NCBI GenBank assembly: GCA_002633005.1 | Contig: NMRA01000172.1 | Span: 120,229 to 184,228, forward strand | Direction of reading: 5' to 3' | DNA from: Phoronis australis | Taxonomy: Eukaryota > Phoronida > Phoronidae | Length of the DNA: 64,000 nucleotides | In this document: positions 38,101 through 47,600 of the stretch, in pieces | Position numbering within the stretch: position 1 is the stretch's first letter | Layout of the letters: the number at the start of each line of letters is the position of its first letter | The notes under the pieces: generated by a model | Databases searched by the model: none | What the model saw: only the letters and a program-made list of their open reading frames with translations | Told to the model about the DNA's origin: nothing | Position numbers and translations under genes: made by a program

Positions 38101-40975
38101 TGTAATGACTTAGTGTTTGCCTAAGCTGTGACTCTTTGCACCGAGACACCAAAGAAGTGCAGATGTGGCACACATTTGTATAAGAAACTTGTGTGTTGGT
38201 GGACATGACACTGGCACTGGGTATGTTCATATGTCACGCTCATGTGTTGGTGGACATGACATTGGCACTGGGTATGTTCATATGTCACACTCATGTTTGT
38301 GGAGTGAAGAAATTTTTCTTCTATTTTCTTGTTTTTGAGGTACTGAGTTCACGGCTGTGATATTCAGTGCTGTAAAGGAAGGTTTACCGGTAATGATGCT
38401 ACAATGTAGTCACTTGTCAAAACAAGGTAAATGGTAGTTTTAATCACTTTAATATTACCTTGAACATGAAATGTGTTAACAATAACAACATAACCTAATG
38501 TAATGGAACAAATAGCTTAATAGACAAAGCAGTTCATTGGTAGATGAAAATAATTTTCAAGATTTTCTGTGAAACTGCATCAGGCAACTAACTCTGAACA
38601 TATATTTAACAGTCGGTGAACCTACCACAGAAAGCTTAATATCAAATGGATGAGTACTGGGCAACCTATGCAAGTATCCAAAAACAGTTCTGTATAACAG
38701 ACTGGGCCACCTAATGCAAATATCCCGACTACACTTTTGTATAACAGACTTTTAGGCAAGTATCCGACTGCCCCTCTGTGTAACAGACTGGGCCACCTAT
38801 GCAAGTATTCTGACTACACTTTTGTGTAACAGACTTTTATTCAAGTATCCGACTGCGCCTCTGTGCATAAGAGACCCGTATAAGTAACCCGAACACACAC
38901 AAATATTTAGATATATTTTTATAAGAGCATTTATCAACATTATCACCTAACAGCTTCATCCACAAGTGTTGGACTCAGTTAATCCACTACACTACTAGAC
39001 ATAACAAGTTTGTCCAGAGTCACATTTCAAAACAGTTTCTGTGCAGCCTGACACTCTTAATCTGGGTCAACTACTTTCAATGAACACTACCTCAACACAA
39101 CAATACCCTTTCTGATTCTGGGGATATTTATCCACAATGTTAGGCACCTTGGGGCACTTGACCTCGTTTTAAAAGTGTTGCTGTGCTTATCACAGTTTTG
39201 CAAAAAATAAACTTGTTTGCCATTTGTCATTCTGATGCCAGACAAGATTTAATGCTTGTCTATACATACATTCCTTTCTCACCATCGCTTTCTCACCATT
39301 CTTTTCTCACCAAATCTCAGCCTTGTTCACATCTGAAGCTGAAGTTATGCACGTGGTTGACCTATTTTTTCCATATCTAGGTCAACAATCAGTGCAAAAG
39401 GAGTAAACCCGAGTCCTCAAATCATAATTCCAATCAAAGTATTTCAACGCTTTAATATCATGCAAAATTAGTTCTTGAATACGCAACGAGCATTAGACAT
39501 GAGAGTTTTTCCTTGTAAAATTTGTACTGCATTCTTCTCATACAATACGCCATGTGGCCTGAGCATACAACGCTTCAGAGAAGTTTTTTGACAGGAAGTT
39601 TTCCAACTGTTCCGAGAAGCAAAAACTTGAACAGCACGAATAACTGGAAGCAGTTTGTATTTAATTTTATGTTGTTTGCATCTTCAACAACAGGGGTCAG
39701 TCCTAGAATTTTGGCAAACAGTTTTTCAATGTACTTGTATTCTTCTATTTCAAATGGTGTATTTAGGTACTCAAATACTCGTCTCAGTCAGAAAGCGCCA
39801 ATTTACTTTGGCATTGACATGTAGCCTTACAGTAACTGGAAATCCTTCGGGTTTGTGCACTTCCAATTTCAAAGGTCATGGATGACCATGGCAACACTTT
39901 GGTTAGTAGTTAAGTGCCCACACCTCGAATTCTAGACTCAATATCTGGCTTAACTGTAGCTAATACGAATGTTTAAATGGCAAATATTAAGTGGATGCGT
40001 GATTTTCCAAAACACATCACAGAAGACGCTGGACACGAACGCCTGGTGTACAGACAGACGGTTGCGCTGGCCAAAAAAGTCCGCTCTGCACCCGTTCATC
40101 TATGCCCATTTGAATAATTACAAATGAGGTCTGTTCTCTACTCATATTTTACTGTAGTAATAGCCGAGATTACCCCGACCCGGGGATCGAACCCGCGACC
40201 CCCATAAAACCGGCAAGCGTGCTAACCATTCAGCTAACGGGCAATTGCATATTGCACATCTACAACATTACTTTTCCGCAAGTATTCTAGTGCATTTACT
40301 CACTTATGTTGAGAGGCACCCGATGGGGCAAAAAAATCAGACCCGTGATGGCTATGCCAGTAAAAAAAAAACTAAAAACCGAATTCTAGTAGTAATTCAA
40401 GCCCTTCTTCAAAATGACTGCCCGGAACCAGGTGCCACTGAATAACAGCCATTATTCAGTGAAAACTGGTTTCTAGAAAGTAGTTGTTCATTGGACCTTT
40501 ACCGGCTGCGCTGTGATTTCTGTGAACATTCAGCAACTCCCAGTTAGCCTGATGTCCCCCAATAACTCAGTGATTAAATGATTTGATTTTAAAAACCAGT
40601 TACTTCCAAGTTTGAATCCCACCATTACCCAAAGTAAAATTACAACGTTGATGTTATGATGAGCAAAGGAGGTCTGATCTAGAACGCAAATGAATCCTCT
40701 TTCAATCATTCATCGCCAACTGCAGAATGCAGACTGCACGACTACACAGTTTAGTTTTTAGGCAAATCAAAGAATCCAACTTACCTTTCGAAAATATATC
40801 GCACCAAAATGATAACTAATCCAACAAAAAGTGAAAAATAGATATCTGAAACTTGAGGGTAATATATTCCCTCGTGTTTGTTTTCAAAATCGGACCATTT
40901 AACGTGAGCAGGAAGCCAAAAACTTTCACTCCAAAACCAGGAATGAAACGCCCTCCATGCCTCGCCGACCGCCAT
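11197..40975 (-). CDS. CERS: Ceramide synthase, CERS5/6-like (complete, 10 coding exons)
   Basis: ER multispanning enzyme that N-acylates sphingoid bases with fatty acyl-CoA. Exons in order: 40785-40975, 26061-26187, 23123-23229, 21857-21914, 20603-20653, 20198-20290, 19019-19147, 17743-17849, 12935-13088, 11197-11295. Phases join exactly to 371 aa, the usual family length. The N-terminus has FWLPAHVKWSDFE and a first membrane helix. Residues 107-133 hold the end of the Hox-like domain (GLSKQ, ERWFRRRRN). The TLC/Lag1 domain follows, with FVHH (217-218), SWVNNFVRIGTL and HD (244-245), matching the conserved catalytic Lag motif. The loop around 288-301 (VWVESEAILGPY) and QRLCD favour CERS5/6 over CERS2/4. 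The tail, DIRSDSEETESEEEE, is an acidic serine-rich CK2-type tail. Start: MAV at 40975; an upstream in-frame ATG at 41002 is possible. Confidence 0.95.
13121..13200. repeat. 19-bp tandem repeat
   Basis: About four units of caggacatgrcccwgtcga, period 19, in ceramide synthase intron 8. Confidence 0.75.
15945..16280. repeat. 41-bp minisatellite, about 8 units
   Basis: Units of 41 bp built around cacagagtccataccatgta then tagccagtcacaggcctggtg. The period is not a multiple of three, so the open frame across it cycles through all three phases and is not a gene. Confidence 0.85.
16710..17130. mobile_element. Degraded TIR element, same family as 48906-49308
   Basis: Starts gggccctgggtctgatcttt and ends with the inverse-complement-like aaaagattagacacagtgctca. 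The interior shares long stretches with 48906-49308 (tgtgctcgartay, tttatgcatasgagtttcta, ctcgaaattt). No coding capacity, so MITE-like. Confidence 0.65.
19128..19260. repeat. Duplicated 3' splice-site segment at ceramide synthase exon 7
   Basis: The segment holding the exon start and acceptor (19130-19175 on +, acaaacatctcccagaagtc then ctgcaagacaaggcagtaca) is repeated at about 19208-19255 with an 81-bp offset. On the minus strand this places a decoy tcttgcaag acceptor-like site upstream of the real tcttgcag at 19148. Confidence 0.7.
20291..26060 (-). other. Ceramide synthase introns 2 to 5
   Basis: Introns around exons 20603-20653, 21857-21914 and 23123-23229. A CTCF-core-like box (gcgccacctagtg) occurs near 23504. 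The 25375-25620 stretch resembles 29870-30140 (both with catcg and tcaaagt-atcgcaa), a dispersed repeat. No other gene seen. Confidence 0.5.
26263..26446. repeat. 20-bp minisatellite, 9 units
   Basis: Nine near-perfect units of gacatggatctctctcaaca lie 75 bp upstream of the ceramide synthase exon 2 acceptor. The open frames over it are repeat artefacts. Confidence 0.9.
27590..27965. repeat. Dispersed repeat, copy 1 of 2
   Basis: Matches 59500-59880 in the same orientation. Shared landmarks are gacaatgctattttaaca, ttcattgaca, aggtgacc, gcgggc, tcattttcaccacaaaa, ttgtgtttctaactaatttg and gccaagcaat. No coding capacity. Confidence 0.8.
31733..31968. mobile_element. Short non-autonomous element with ggcggatctac / gggggg end
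   Basis: The left end gaggcggatctacaggggggtt runs into a poly-C tract. The right end reads, as inverse complement, gcagatctatg then ggggggttta, so the ends are imperfect inverted repeats. The same left end begins again at 63966. About 236 bp, non-coding. Confidence 0.6.
32140..32832 (+). pseudogene. LINE reverse-transcriptase C-terminal fragment (broken)
   Basis: Reads as the thumb and C-terminal part of a non-LTR retrotransposon ORF2: SESAGRALGALINKF, then YCVGVWGG, then IQNRAARFFLGVHKFAP and GDMGW-like SDMGWEF. It is broken by TGA stops (near 32269 and 32488) and stops abruptly after LAQIRTGTLQLL. A dead fragment in ceramide synthase intron 1, antisense to that gene. Confidence 0.85.
32940..33480. 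repeat. Second satellite-like stretch with ~145-bp phrasing
   Basis: Phrases such as gatgctggcaca, ttcattgaaatctgtc and gaccactaggggt recur at roughly 140-150 bp. The grammar (a trait-like atgaaat/attgaaat box and a CCACTAGG box) echoes the satellite at 54.5 kb, but the two do not align base by base. Confidence 0.45.
33616..34887. mobile_element. 1.27-kb TTAA-flanked TIR element (non-autonomous)
   Basis: The ends AGGAGAATTCCACCC (33616) and, inverse complement at 34887, AGGAGCATGCCACCC match at 13 of 15 positions. They are flanked by TTAA on both sides (33612-33615, 34888-34891). TTAA target duplication is typical of piggyBac and Kolobok superfamilies. No transposase frame is seen. The interior is richer in CpG than its surroundings. 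Confidence 0.8.
35060..35091. repeat. Perfect 13-bp hairpin at the start of a LINE fragment
   Basis: Arms gaattgacctact (35060-35072) and agtaggtcaattc (35079-35091) with a 6-base loop. The right arm is LINE sequence (compare ctgcctagtagctcatat near 32741), so the left arm looks like a short inverted copy made at the insertion junction. Confidence 0.7.
35073..35613 (+). pseudogene. LINE 3' end with Cys/His motif and (TTAC)n tail
   Basis: Translates as LAQIRTRTLQQLVEVGRFRS, then DDRICCHCHTG, VETELHFLFECPFF, the Cys-His zinc-like motif near the C-terminus of many LINE ORF2 proteins. It ends with an AT-rich 3' region and a tacttacttac microsatellite tail. Its first 40 bases repeat the last 40 of the fragment at 32140-32832, so the two are separate or rearranged pieces. 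Confidence 0.85.
37455..37745. repeat. 40-bp minisatellite, 7 units
   Basis: Period 40, core cagtatagtttgaaacctag then gaccaatatatatactacta. The first units are identical and later ones diverge, suggesting recent expansion from the left side. Confidence 0.9.
38193..38300. repeat. 51-bp tandem duplication
   Basis: Two copies of gtgttggtggacatgaca then ytggcactgggtatgttcat, offset 51 bp. Confidence 0.85.
38655..38880. repeat. ~85-bp tandem repeat with internal sub-repeats
   Basis: acacttttgtrtaacagact recurs at about 38731 and 38815. Within each unit gcaagtatccgac and taacagac recur, so it is a two-level tandem repeat. Confidence 0.75.
40172..40242 (-). mobile_element. tRNA-derived SINE head (minus strand)
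   Basis: Inverse complement begins GCCCGTTAGCTGAATGGTTA (A-box-like) and has GGGTTCGATCCCC (B box) about 30 bases later. The acceptor arms do not pair fully and no clean anticodon loop forms, so a SINE or tRNA relic is more likely than a working tRNA gene. Confidence 0.7.
40557..40631 (+). mobile_element. tRNA-derived SINE head (plus strand)
   Basis: ataactcagtgattaaatg fits an A box and gtttgaatcccacc a B box, 45 bases apart. The tRNA fold is poor, which suggests a decayed SINE. Confidence 0.55.
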
Positions 40976-41650
40976 AGTCCCTTTTGATCGCCTGATGAAC
41001 AATTAGTTTCTGATAGACACCGGGAGATGTCTCCGGTGAACAATGAAAATGCTGTACACGTCGACAGTATTCTGTTTTTACAAGCTATGACTGTAAAATT
41101 TATGTAAAATTCACTTTGTCTATTTTTCTACACAATAGCATGCTAGCATTTTTCTGAAATGTTCAGGCTTTTTGGTTAAGTTTTCGTTATAATGACTTGC
41201 CAAAGGGAAGACTACTATCGCTCATTTTGGACACGAAGACGGAACACTTAAAACATATTTTGGTAAAACTTGAATGTTTTCCTTAAAATAATTCCTTTGA
41301 CAGTGATAGGTATAGTTTTGTGTGTTGCTATGAATTGATGTGTACAACGTAAGGATCTGTGTCTGTTTGAGGAATACAAGGTTAGTTGGTTACTGTTGTA
41401 TCTCTCTCTCGGAACTCGGCTGAGTCGGACTTAGTTATTTGACTAGACTGTCACTGTCAGACCACAGGCACAGGCACGGTCCACACTCATCATTCAGTCG
41501 CTCGACGTTATGTTAGGCATTCAGTGAAATATCTTATCAAGCGGCTGATAAGAGGTGTCTCACTGTGAGTGTGACTTTCTGCACTGTGTTGACATCTTAT
41601 TTCTGTTCTGTATTTACAATACTACTACATCATCAGCTCAAAATAGACAG
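40976..41650. promoter_or_regulatory. Putative divergent promoter region, CERS (-) / VMP1 (+)
   Basis: Lies between the ceramide synthase start (40975, leftward) and a strong splice donor (ctcaaaatagacag/gtaagt at 41651, rightward) that could end a non-coding first exon of VMP1. No TATA box is evident. The assignment rests on gene orientation only. Confidence 0.4.
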
Positions 41651-41840
41651 GTAAGTCTGCAAATCCAAATGACTATCAACCAACAGCTGGAGAAGGTAGT
41701 TATCTCCCTTCGTTTGTCAATGAAATTGAAGACTGACGATGTGCTGGAGGTCAAACGAAAAAGTACAAGAGGTTATAAGGAGGCCACCCATCTGCTAGCC
41801 TTGGTAGTACAAAGCTGTATACTAAATATACAGCTTAGTG

Positions 41841-43870
41841 CCAATGTGGGTAAAAAACTGACCAGATAAAATTTGACACAAAATTAGTGTCATAAAAAAC
41901 TACACCCTTCCTTGAGTACACCAAATTATTTGCCGGTGTTGGAAAAATTGGCGTTCTACCATTATTCTGCAGCTAAAATCGTGGAGCGATCTTATGCATC
42001 GGCTTTCGGCGCCATGATAAATTGCGTCACCTATTGGCCAGTTTCTTTTTTCGCCGATTCTTCAATTAACAGTACTGTTGTTCTTTGACGAGGTTGCGTA
42101 CACGTCGTAACAAATTATCGGAACTGGTTTCACTTCATTATAAGTTTTTAGAATTTTGATACCAGCAAATCGAATTTCAGAAGAAATTTTACTGCTGCCA
42201 AGCTATCATCATCTCCTGGGAGATGTCGCAAAAATTTAAGAAATGGCGTATGCGTGTGTCACGAGCGTACTTTTTTTGAAACGGCATCATTTTTCTTTGT
42301 TAGAAAAGGCGGAGGATTACGCATGAAAATGACGTTTCTTAGATTGTTTTTTCACTTAAAGGGCTGTAACGGGCAAGGTGAGTGTCGGTTGATTCCAGAT
42401 TTTGCATGCACCCTGTCCGGTCTTTAGCTTTACATGTTGATACAAGTTTCACGGCGAGGGGACGAGCAGAACTATCCTGGCTGTGTGCAATTGCGGGATC
42501 TATGGAAGATTAATACACAGTGGTACCTAGCTATATTTTGACGATAGTCTTCATACAGCTAGCTGGCTGGCTACCCATACAGCTTTTAACCAATGTGGGT
42601 AAAAAAATGGCTAAATGAAATCTCACACAAAATTAGTATTATTAAAAACTACACTCTTCCTTGAGTAAACTAAATTATTTACTGGCGTTCTACCATTATT
42701 CTGCTGCTAAAGTTGTGGAGCGATCTTTTGCGTCGGCTTTCGGTGCCATGAAATATTGCGTCACCTATTGGCCAGTTTCTTTTTTCGCCAATTTTTCAAT
42801 CTGCTGTTCTTCTTTCAAGAGGTTGCGTAGACAGTGACCACCGTCTCTAGCTGGACCCAGTAGAAACGGTGGACCTCCTATAGTAGCTTCATATGCCGGA
42901 AGATTTTAGGCCAATTATACCTCACCGCACTAATTAAAACATCAAAGTCACATTGTTATAGGTACCTTTTGCGCACAGAGGGACACCTTAGGATGGGGGT
43001 CGTGGATGTCTTTAAATCCTTCCAACGCAAACAAATATTCCTGTAATCAAACTTTTTCGTCAAGTAGTCCTTCGTTCAGTTGCCATTGCTGACACTCGTG
43101 GCAGGTGTGGTAAAGATAGAAGCATGCACAGTGTAAAAAATGGCCAGTTGCCGATTTGGGCAACTGAGCAAAAGACTGCTGGAAGAAAGAGTTCGATTAC
43201 TAGATCATTTTTTCGAGTTTGAAGGAATTAAAGACATCGACGGCCCCCTAAGGTGTCCATTTATGCACATAAGATACTTATAACAATTTGACTTTGATGT
43301 TTTAGTGAGTGTGAGGTATAATTCACTGAAAAGCTTCCGGCATATGATGCATCGTCTCTAATGGGGCCAGCTAGAGACGGTGGTCACTGTCTAGAGGTTA
43401 CGTGCATGTCACTATAAATTATCGGAACTGTTTTTATTTGGTTACAAGTTTTTAGTATTGTAGTACCAACAAACTGAATTTCAGATCAAATTTTACTGCT
43501 GCGAAGCTGTCACCATCTCCCAAGAGATGTCACAAAAATTTTGGAATTGGTGCGTGCGCATGTCACAAAACGACGAAAGACTTTTCTTTATTATGAAAGG
43601 TGGAGAATTATGCAAGAAAATTACAATTTTATTACTAGATCTTTATTCACCGAAAGGGCTACAATGGGCATGGTGAGTGTCGGTTGACACCTAGATTTTG
43701 CATGCACCTTTGCCAGTTTTGGCTCTAGATGTTGATTTAGGTTTCACAACGAGGTGATAAGCAGAGTTACCCAGGCTGTGTGAAATTTTGGGGTCTAATA
43801 GAGCTCAACACAAAGTTGTACCTAGCTGTATTTTGATGATAGTCTTCATACAATTAACTGGGTGGCTAGT
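41841..43870. repeat. 750-bp tandem duplication, right copy interrupted by a transposon
   Basis: 41841-42589 (from ccaatgtgggtaaaaaact) is repeated from 42590, with shared landmarks ccttccttgagta, ttctaccattattctgc, gtggagcgatctt and cgtcacctattggccagttt. The second copy is split by the 566-bp element at 42828-43393 and resumes with aaattatcggaact. Both copies end in a cttcatacarytarctggctgg segment. Confidence 0.85.
42828..43393. mobile_element. 566-bp fold-back element, long TIRs, 9-bp target duplication
   Basis: Both ends read TAGACAGTGACCACCGTCTC inward, and inverted similarity continues for over 200 bp per side (catatgccggaag, aattatacctca, aacatcaaagtca, gacaccttagg, gatgtctttaa). Flanks gaggttgcg (42819-42827) and gaggttacg (43394-43402) are a 9-bp target duplication with one change. 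The uninterrupted sister copy near 42090 shows the empty site. Long TIRs with 9-bp duplication suggest a Mutator-like family. Non-coding. Confidence 0.85.
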
Positions 43871-44172
43871 AGTACCTAGCTGTATTTTGCCGGTGGTCTT
43901 CATACAGCTAGCTGGCTGTATTTTGCCGGTGGTCTTCATACAACTAGCTGGCTGTATTTTGCCGGTGGTCTTCATGCAACTAGCTGGCTGTATTTTGCCG
44001 GTGGTCTTCATACAACTAGCTGGCTGTATTTTGCCGGTGGTCTTCATACAGCTAGCTCGCTGTATTTTGCTTGTAGTCTTCATACAGCTAGCTCGCTGTA
44101 TTTTGCCGGTGGTCTTCATACAGCTAGCTGGCTGTATTTTGCCGGTGGTCTTCATACAGCTAGCTGGCTGAC
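43815..44172. repeat. 36-bp minisatellite, about 9 units
   Basis: Units of ctgtattttgccggtggtct then tcatacagctagctgg. Single ancestral-like units end both copies of the preceding 750-bp duplication (near 42525 and 43825). Period 36 keeps both strands open with a 12-residue repeat; no start context or family supports a protein. Confidence 0.9.
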
Positions 44173-44647
44173 TACCCATCTGCCAGCTTTTCCACGAAGA
44201 GGCAGCGCAGGTAAGGGACCTGTCCATGCTGACAGCAGACAGGCATTTGATGATCAAGACCTTAAACGTTACCAAATCTTAAAACATTGAATTGTAAACA
44301 GCTTAGTTTTGCACTGGCTGAAAAACAGTCAAGAGTTATCATCAGCAGAGCTTGGCTTTTAGCATAATATCATCTCGGCAAATGCAACCAGGCAAAATTC
44401 CCGGGTCACCAAACAGGAATTGAGGTAGTGAAACCTTGTTGACAGGAGAAGAAAATAAACTGTTTGAACTGAAATGCTGGCGACACAGGAAATGGTGGCT
44501 TGTGTGGCAGTGTACCCAAGGTCACCTCACATTTTCCTACAGTTGTATCGCGTCTTGTATTGTCATGGAATACAGCACTACCTTTCACATTTTGGTCAGT
44601 TAAACCTAGTGTGCCTGTTGTCGAACAGTGTTCTTTGTATGATTGCA

Positions 44648-44662
44648 GGTCTAACTTGAGTA
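44648..44662 (+). other. Probable VMP1 5' UTR end and acceptor
   Basis: tgtatgattgcag is a good acceptor ending at 44647. The 15 bases before the ATG contain an in-frame TGA two codons upstream, which fixes ATG 44663 as the first possible start in this exon. Confidence 0.55.
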
Positions 44663-47600
44663 ATGCCTAACTCAGATACTGAGGGAGATGCAACAAGCGT
44701 CGATTACAATCATTTAACTGTTCAACAACTGAAGCAAGAACTCAACAAAAGAAATCTGCCCTCTAAAGGTCTCCGTCTTAAAGCAGAATTTGTAAGTTTT
44801 ACTCCAAAAATATTGATTTCCTGTAATTTAAGCATGTATTTCGTATCCCAGTGGTTAATGCTTTGAGTCACATACATGAGGTTGATTTCATGTCATACCT
44901 ACAGTAGTGGTAGTGGTAGGGTACTAATCCCAACATATGAGTGCATGTTAGGGGTGCATGGGAGGTCCCGTTTCCAGTGCCGTATCAAATGCAGCAGTGC
45001 AAATTATCAGAATAATATCAAGCAAACAATACTTGATGCCTAATAGTTACTTTGCACTACTGCAGTGCCCTCTCTGGTTCTACAGTATTTACCCACAATG
45101 CCGTGATTCCGTGCGACACTTACCACACAGCTGTACTCTGCTGCCATGCTAATCACTAAACTTAGTTTGTCATTTGTCATTCTCATATGAATAAAGTTTT
45201 CTTGTTGTGCAGTGAGGTACAAATTTCAGACACAAAAACAGTCTTCTCGTTTGTCACTGGGCTCATAAGTATAAAAAAATTTTTAATGTGAATAACTTTT
45301 TTTAACTTTTAAATCTGCTATAAAGCCACCTTCTGCCAAAAAAATAAACTTTTGATTATGGCCACTTAGTGTTGGAGTTCCTCAATAGGTTGATTTGATG
45401 TGGCTGGTCATTTGATGTGGCTGGTCATTTGATGTGGCTGGTCATTTGATGTGGCTGGTCATTTGATGTGGCTGGTCATTTGGTGTGGCTGGTCATTTGG
45501 TGTGGCTGGTCATTTGATGTGGATGGTCATTTGATGTGGCTGGTCATTTGATGTGGCTAGTCATTTGGTGTGGCTGGTCATTTGATGTTGCTGGTCATTT
45601 GATGCGCTGGATGTGGTTCCTCCCTAGCATGGAATTTGCTTCTAATCTGAGTTACTTTAGTAACAAGTTGGCGCCAGTGGTATAAGAGATCCTCTTATTT
45701 CGCACAAAATAAAGTGAATATATTTTTCAAATTGCCAAATAAACGGAATAAAAACATATTTAATTATTAAATTAATATTGTTATAGTGTCCTAGGATCAT
45801 AAACTGCTGTGTGCGATCTTATTGAAATGCATACTATGGGTTGGCAGCTTGATCCAATTGACAGTAATTATATGGTGCTGTAAAATATTCTGTTCAGTGT
45901 AAAAGTACTGAGTTAGTGACACACTCTTGATCATGTGACTCACGTGACACTCCTCCAGGCCACCCCTCTTTCACCTCGTGTTCACAACAGCATGAAAAGA
46001 TGAATGAAGTAGTGATTGTAGTCTTCATATCTTGTTTTAAACACATCTGAAGTGGGGTTGCATTACTAGGATTAATAACTGGGTTTTGACTTGATATTAT
46101 CTGAAGTGCAAAACTGACCGCGTGCGAATTAGGTGAGTCAAGAAATTCCCACAAAGTAGCCTCGTGTGAAAACATAAGGGGCAAAATGTTATTTTCCTAG
46201 TAATTTTTGGTGTGCGAAATGAGATGAGTGTGCGAAGTGAGTGAAGAGTTACCGTATATGGCCTGAATTATTTTAGAACAGCTTTTAAGATGATACAAGG
46301 GTTTAATCAGTTGCTACACAGTGGATTGGGATATTTTTACAAATCACCAAACACAATCAAATGTAACTGAGGACTTGATATATTATTTGGTCAACTCTGA
46401 GAGCATCAGGTGACACAGTTTTCTTCCCTTTCCTAGGTAAGCTCCTTAACAGAACATGATGGTCTACAGCAATCTAGTGTAAGACAGCGTGTGAGCACTG
46501 TAGCTGGGGATGCTAATGGTGACATAGGCAGTGCCAAAACTAATGGTCTGGAGAGCCAGGACGCTCGGGACAAGTTGAGGATGAGAGAAAAGGCAGAGCG
46601 CAACAGTATTGTGCTATGGCGAAAACCATTTACTACGCTCAAATACTTCATCATTGAAAGCTCAATACTCATAAGAAGTTACCTGTTTAGGTGAGTGTAT
46701 GTCACAAGGTCAAGGTTGTACAAGTGCAACATTCTTTCACCATTACAATGTTTAGGTGAGTGTATGTCCCTCAGTTTGTTATGAAAGCCTATGTGTTCAT
46801 ATTTAGCTCTTGTTTTATGAACGTTCTTGTTTATAACTCTGCCTGTGGATGTGGACGAAAGTTTTAAAACAGTAACACTGGTCATGATTGGTAATGATTG
46901 TTCATACAGGTTGCTGAGGAGCAAGCGATTACTGCTGAGTTTGACATTAGTGTCCATGGCCCTGTGTGCAGTGGTGTATATTGAGGGACCACACCAGAAA
47001 GTAAGTGCAAAGAATGGACATTACAAAAGTGACCTTATGGTATAAACACCAGCTACATAACTGTGAGGCTATGAGTTCATTTCTACATCTTCGCATGGTA
47101 TTGTTCAGGAAACCCTTTATGGAGTTTCCTCTCTGTTCTTGAAACAACCATTTATTAATTACAATTGGTTCATTGATGAGGAGTAATTAAATAGGTATAA
47201 GTTACCTGTCAGTCATCTGTCGTGTGTGCGTGTGCACAATGACAGTTTTATTTACTTAAAGCTTTTGGCTTAAGCAAGAACTGTTGTAAAAATATTGTGA
47301 TTATTTGTTATTGATAAGAATACTATAATTCAGATTATTGTGATATGCTTTTCAAATGCTAGTCATTCATTTCCCTTGCTAGGGAATAAAACCCACAATA
47401 AATTGTTATCGTGTCATCTGACTGCTATGTCATTTCAGCATGTTCTCAGTATTCATAAGCAGACCATGTGGTGTCTTTACTGGCTAGGTCTAGGTATTCT
47501 GTCCTCTGTCGGCCTGGGCACTGGTCTTCATACATTCCTGCTTTATCTGGTAAGTATACACTAAGTAGACCTAGTGTTTGTTAACTTTTTGTAACATTTG

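Larger units (their letters stand above)
26188..40784 (-). other. Ceramide synthase intron 1, 14.6 kb, repeat-rich
   Basis: Holds a 20-bp minisatellite, a dispersed repeat shared with 59500-59880, a poly-C TIR-like element, two LINE 3' fragments, a TTAA-flanked element, 40-bp, 51-bp and 85-bp tandem repeats and two tRNA-derived SINE heads (each listed separately). Bases 28300-31700 and 35620-37440 show no recognisable feature beyond low-complexity AT-rich DNA. Confidence 0.6.

Noticed and set aside
40172-40242. A functional tRNA gene
   Set aside because: A and B boxes are present but the acceptor stem does not pair and no sound anticodon arm forms; called a SINE head instead.
41555-41869. 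A 104-codon + frame upstream of VMP1
   Set aside because: It contains a strong splice donor at 41651 and runs into the duplicated repeat; more likely a 5' UTR exon plus intron.
43805-44275. Opposing 127- and 156-codon repetitive frames
   Set aside because: A 36-bp period keeps both strands open; no start context and no family.
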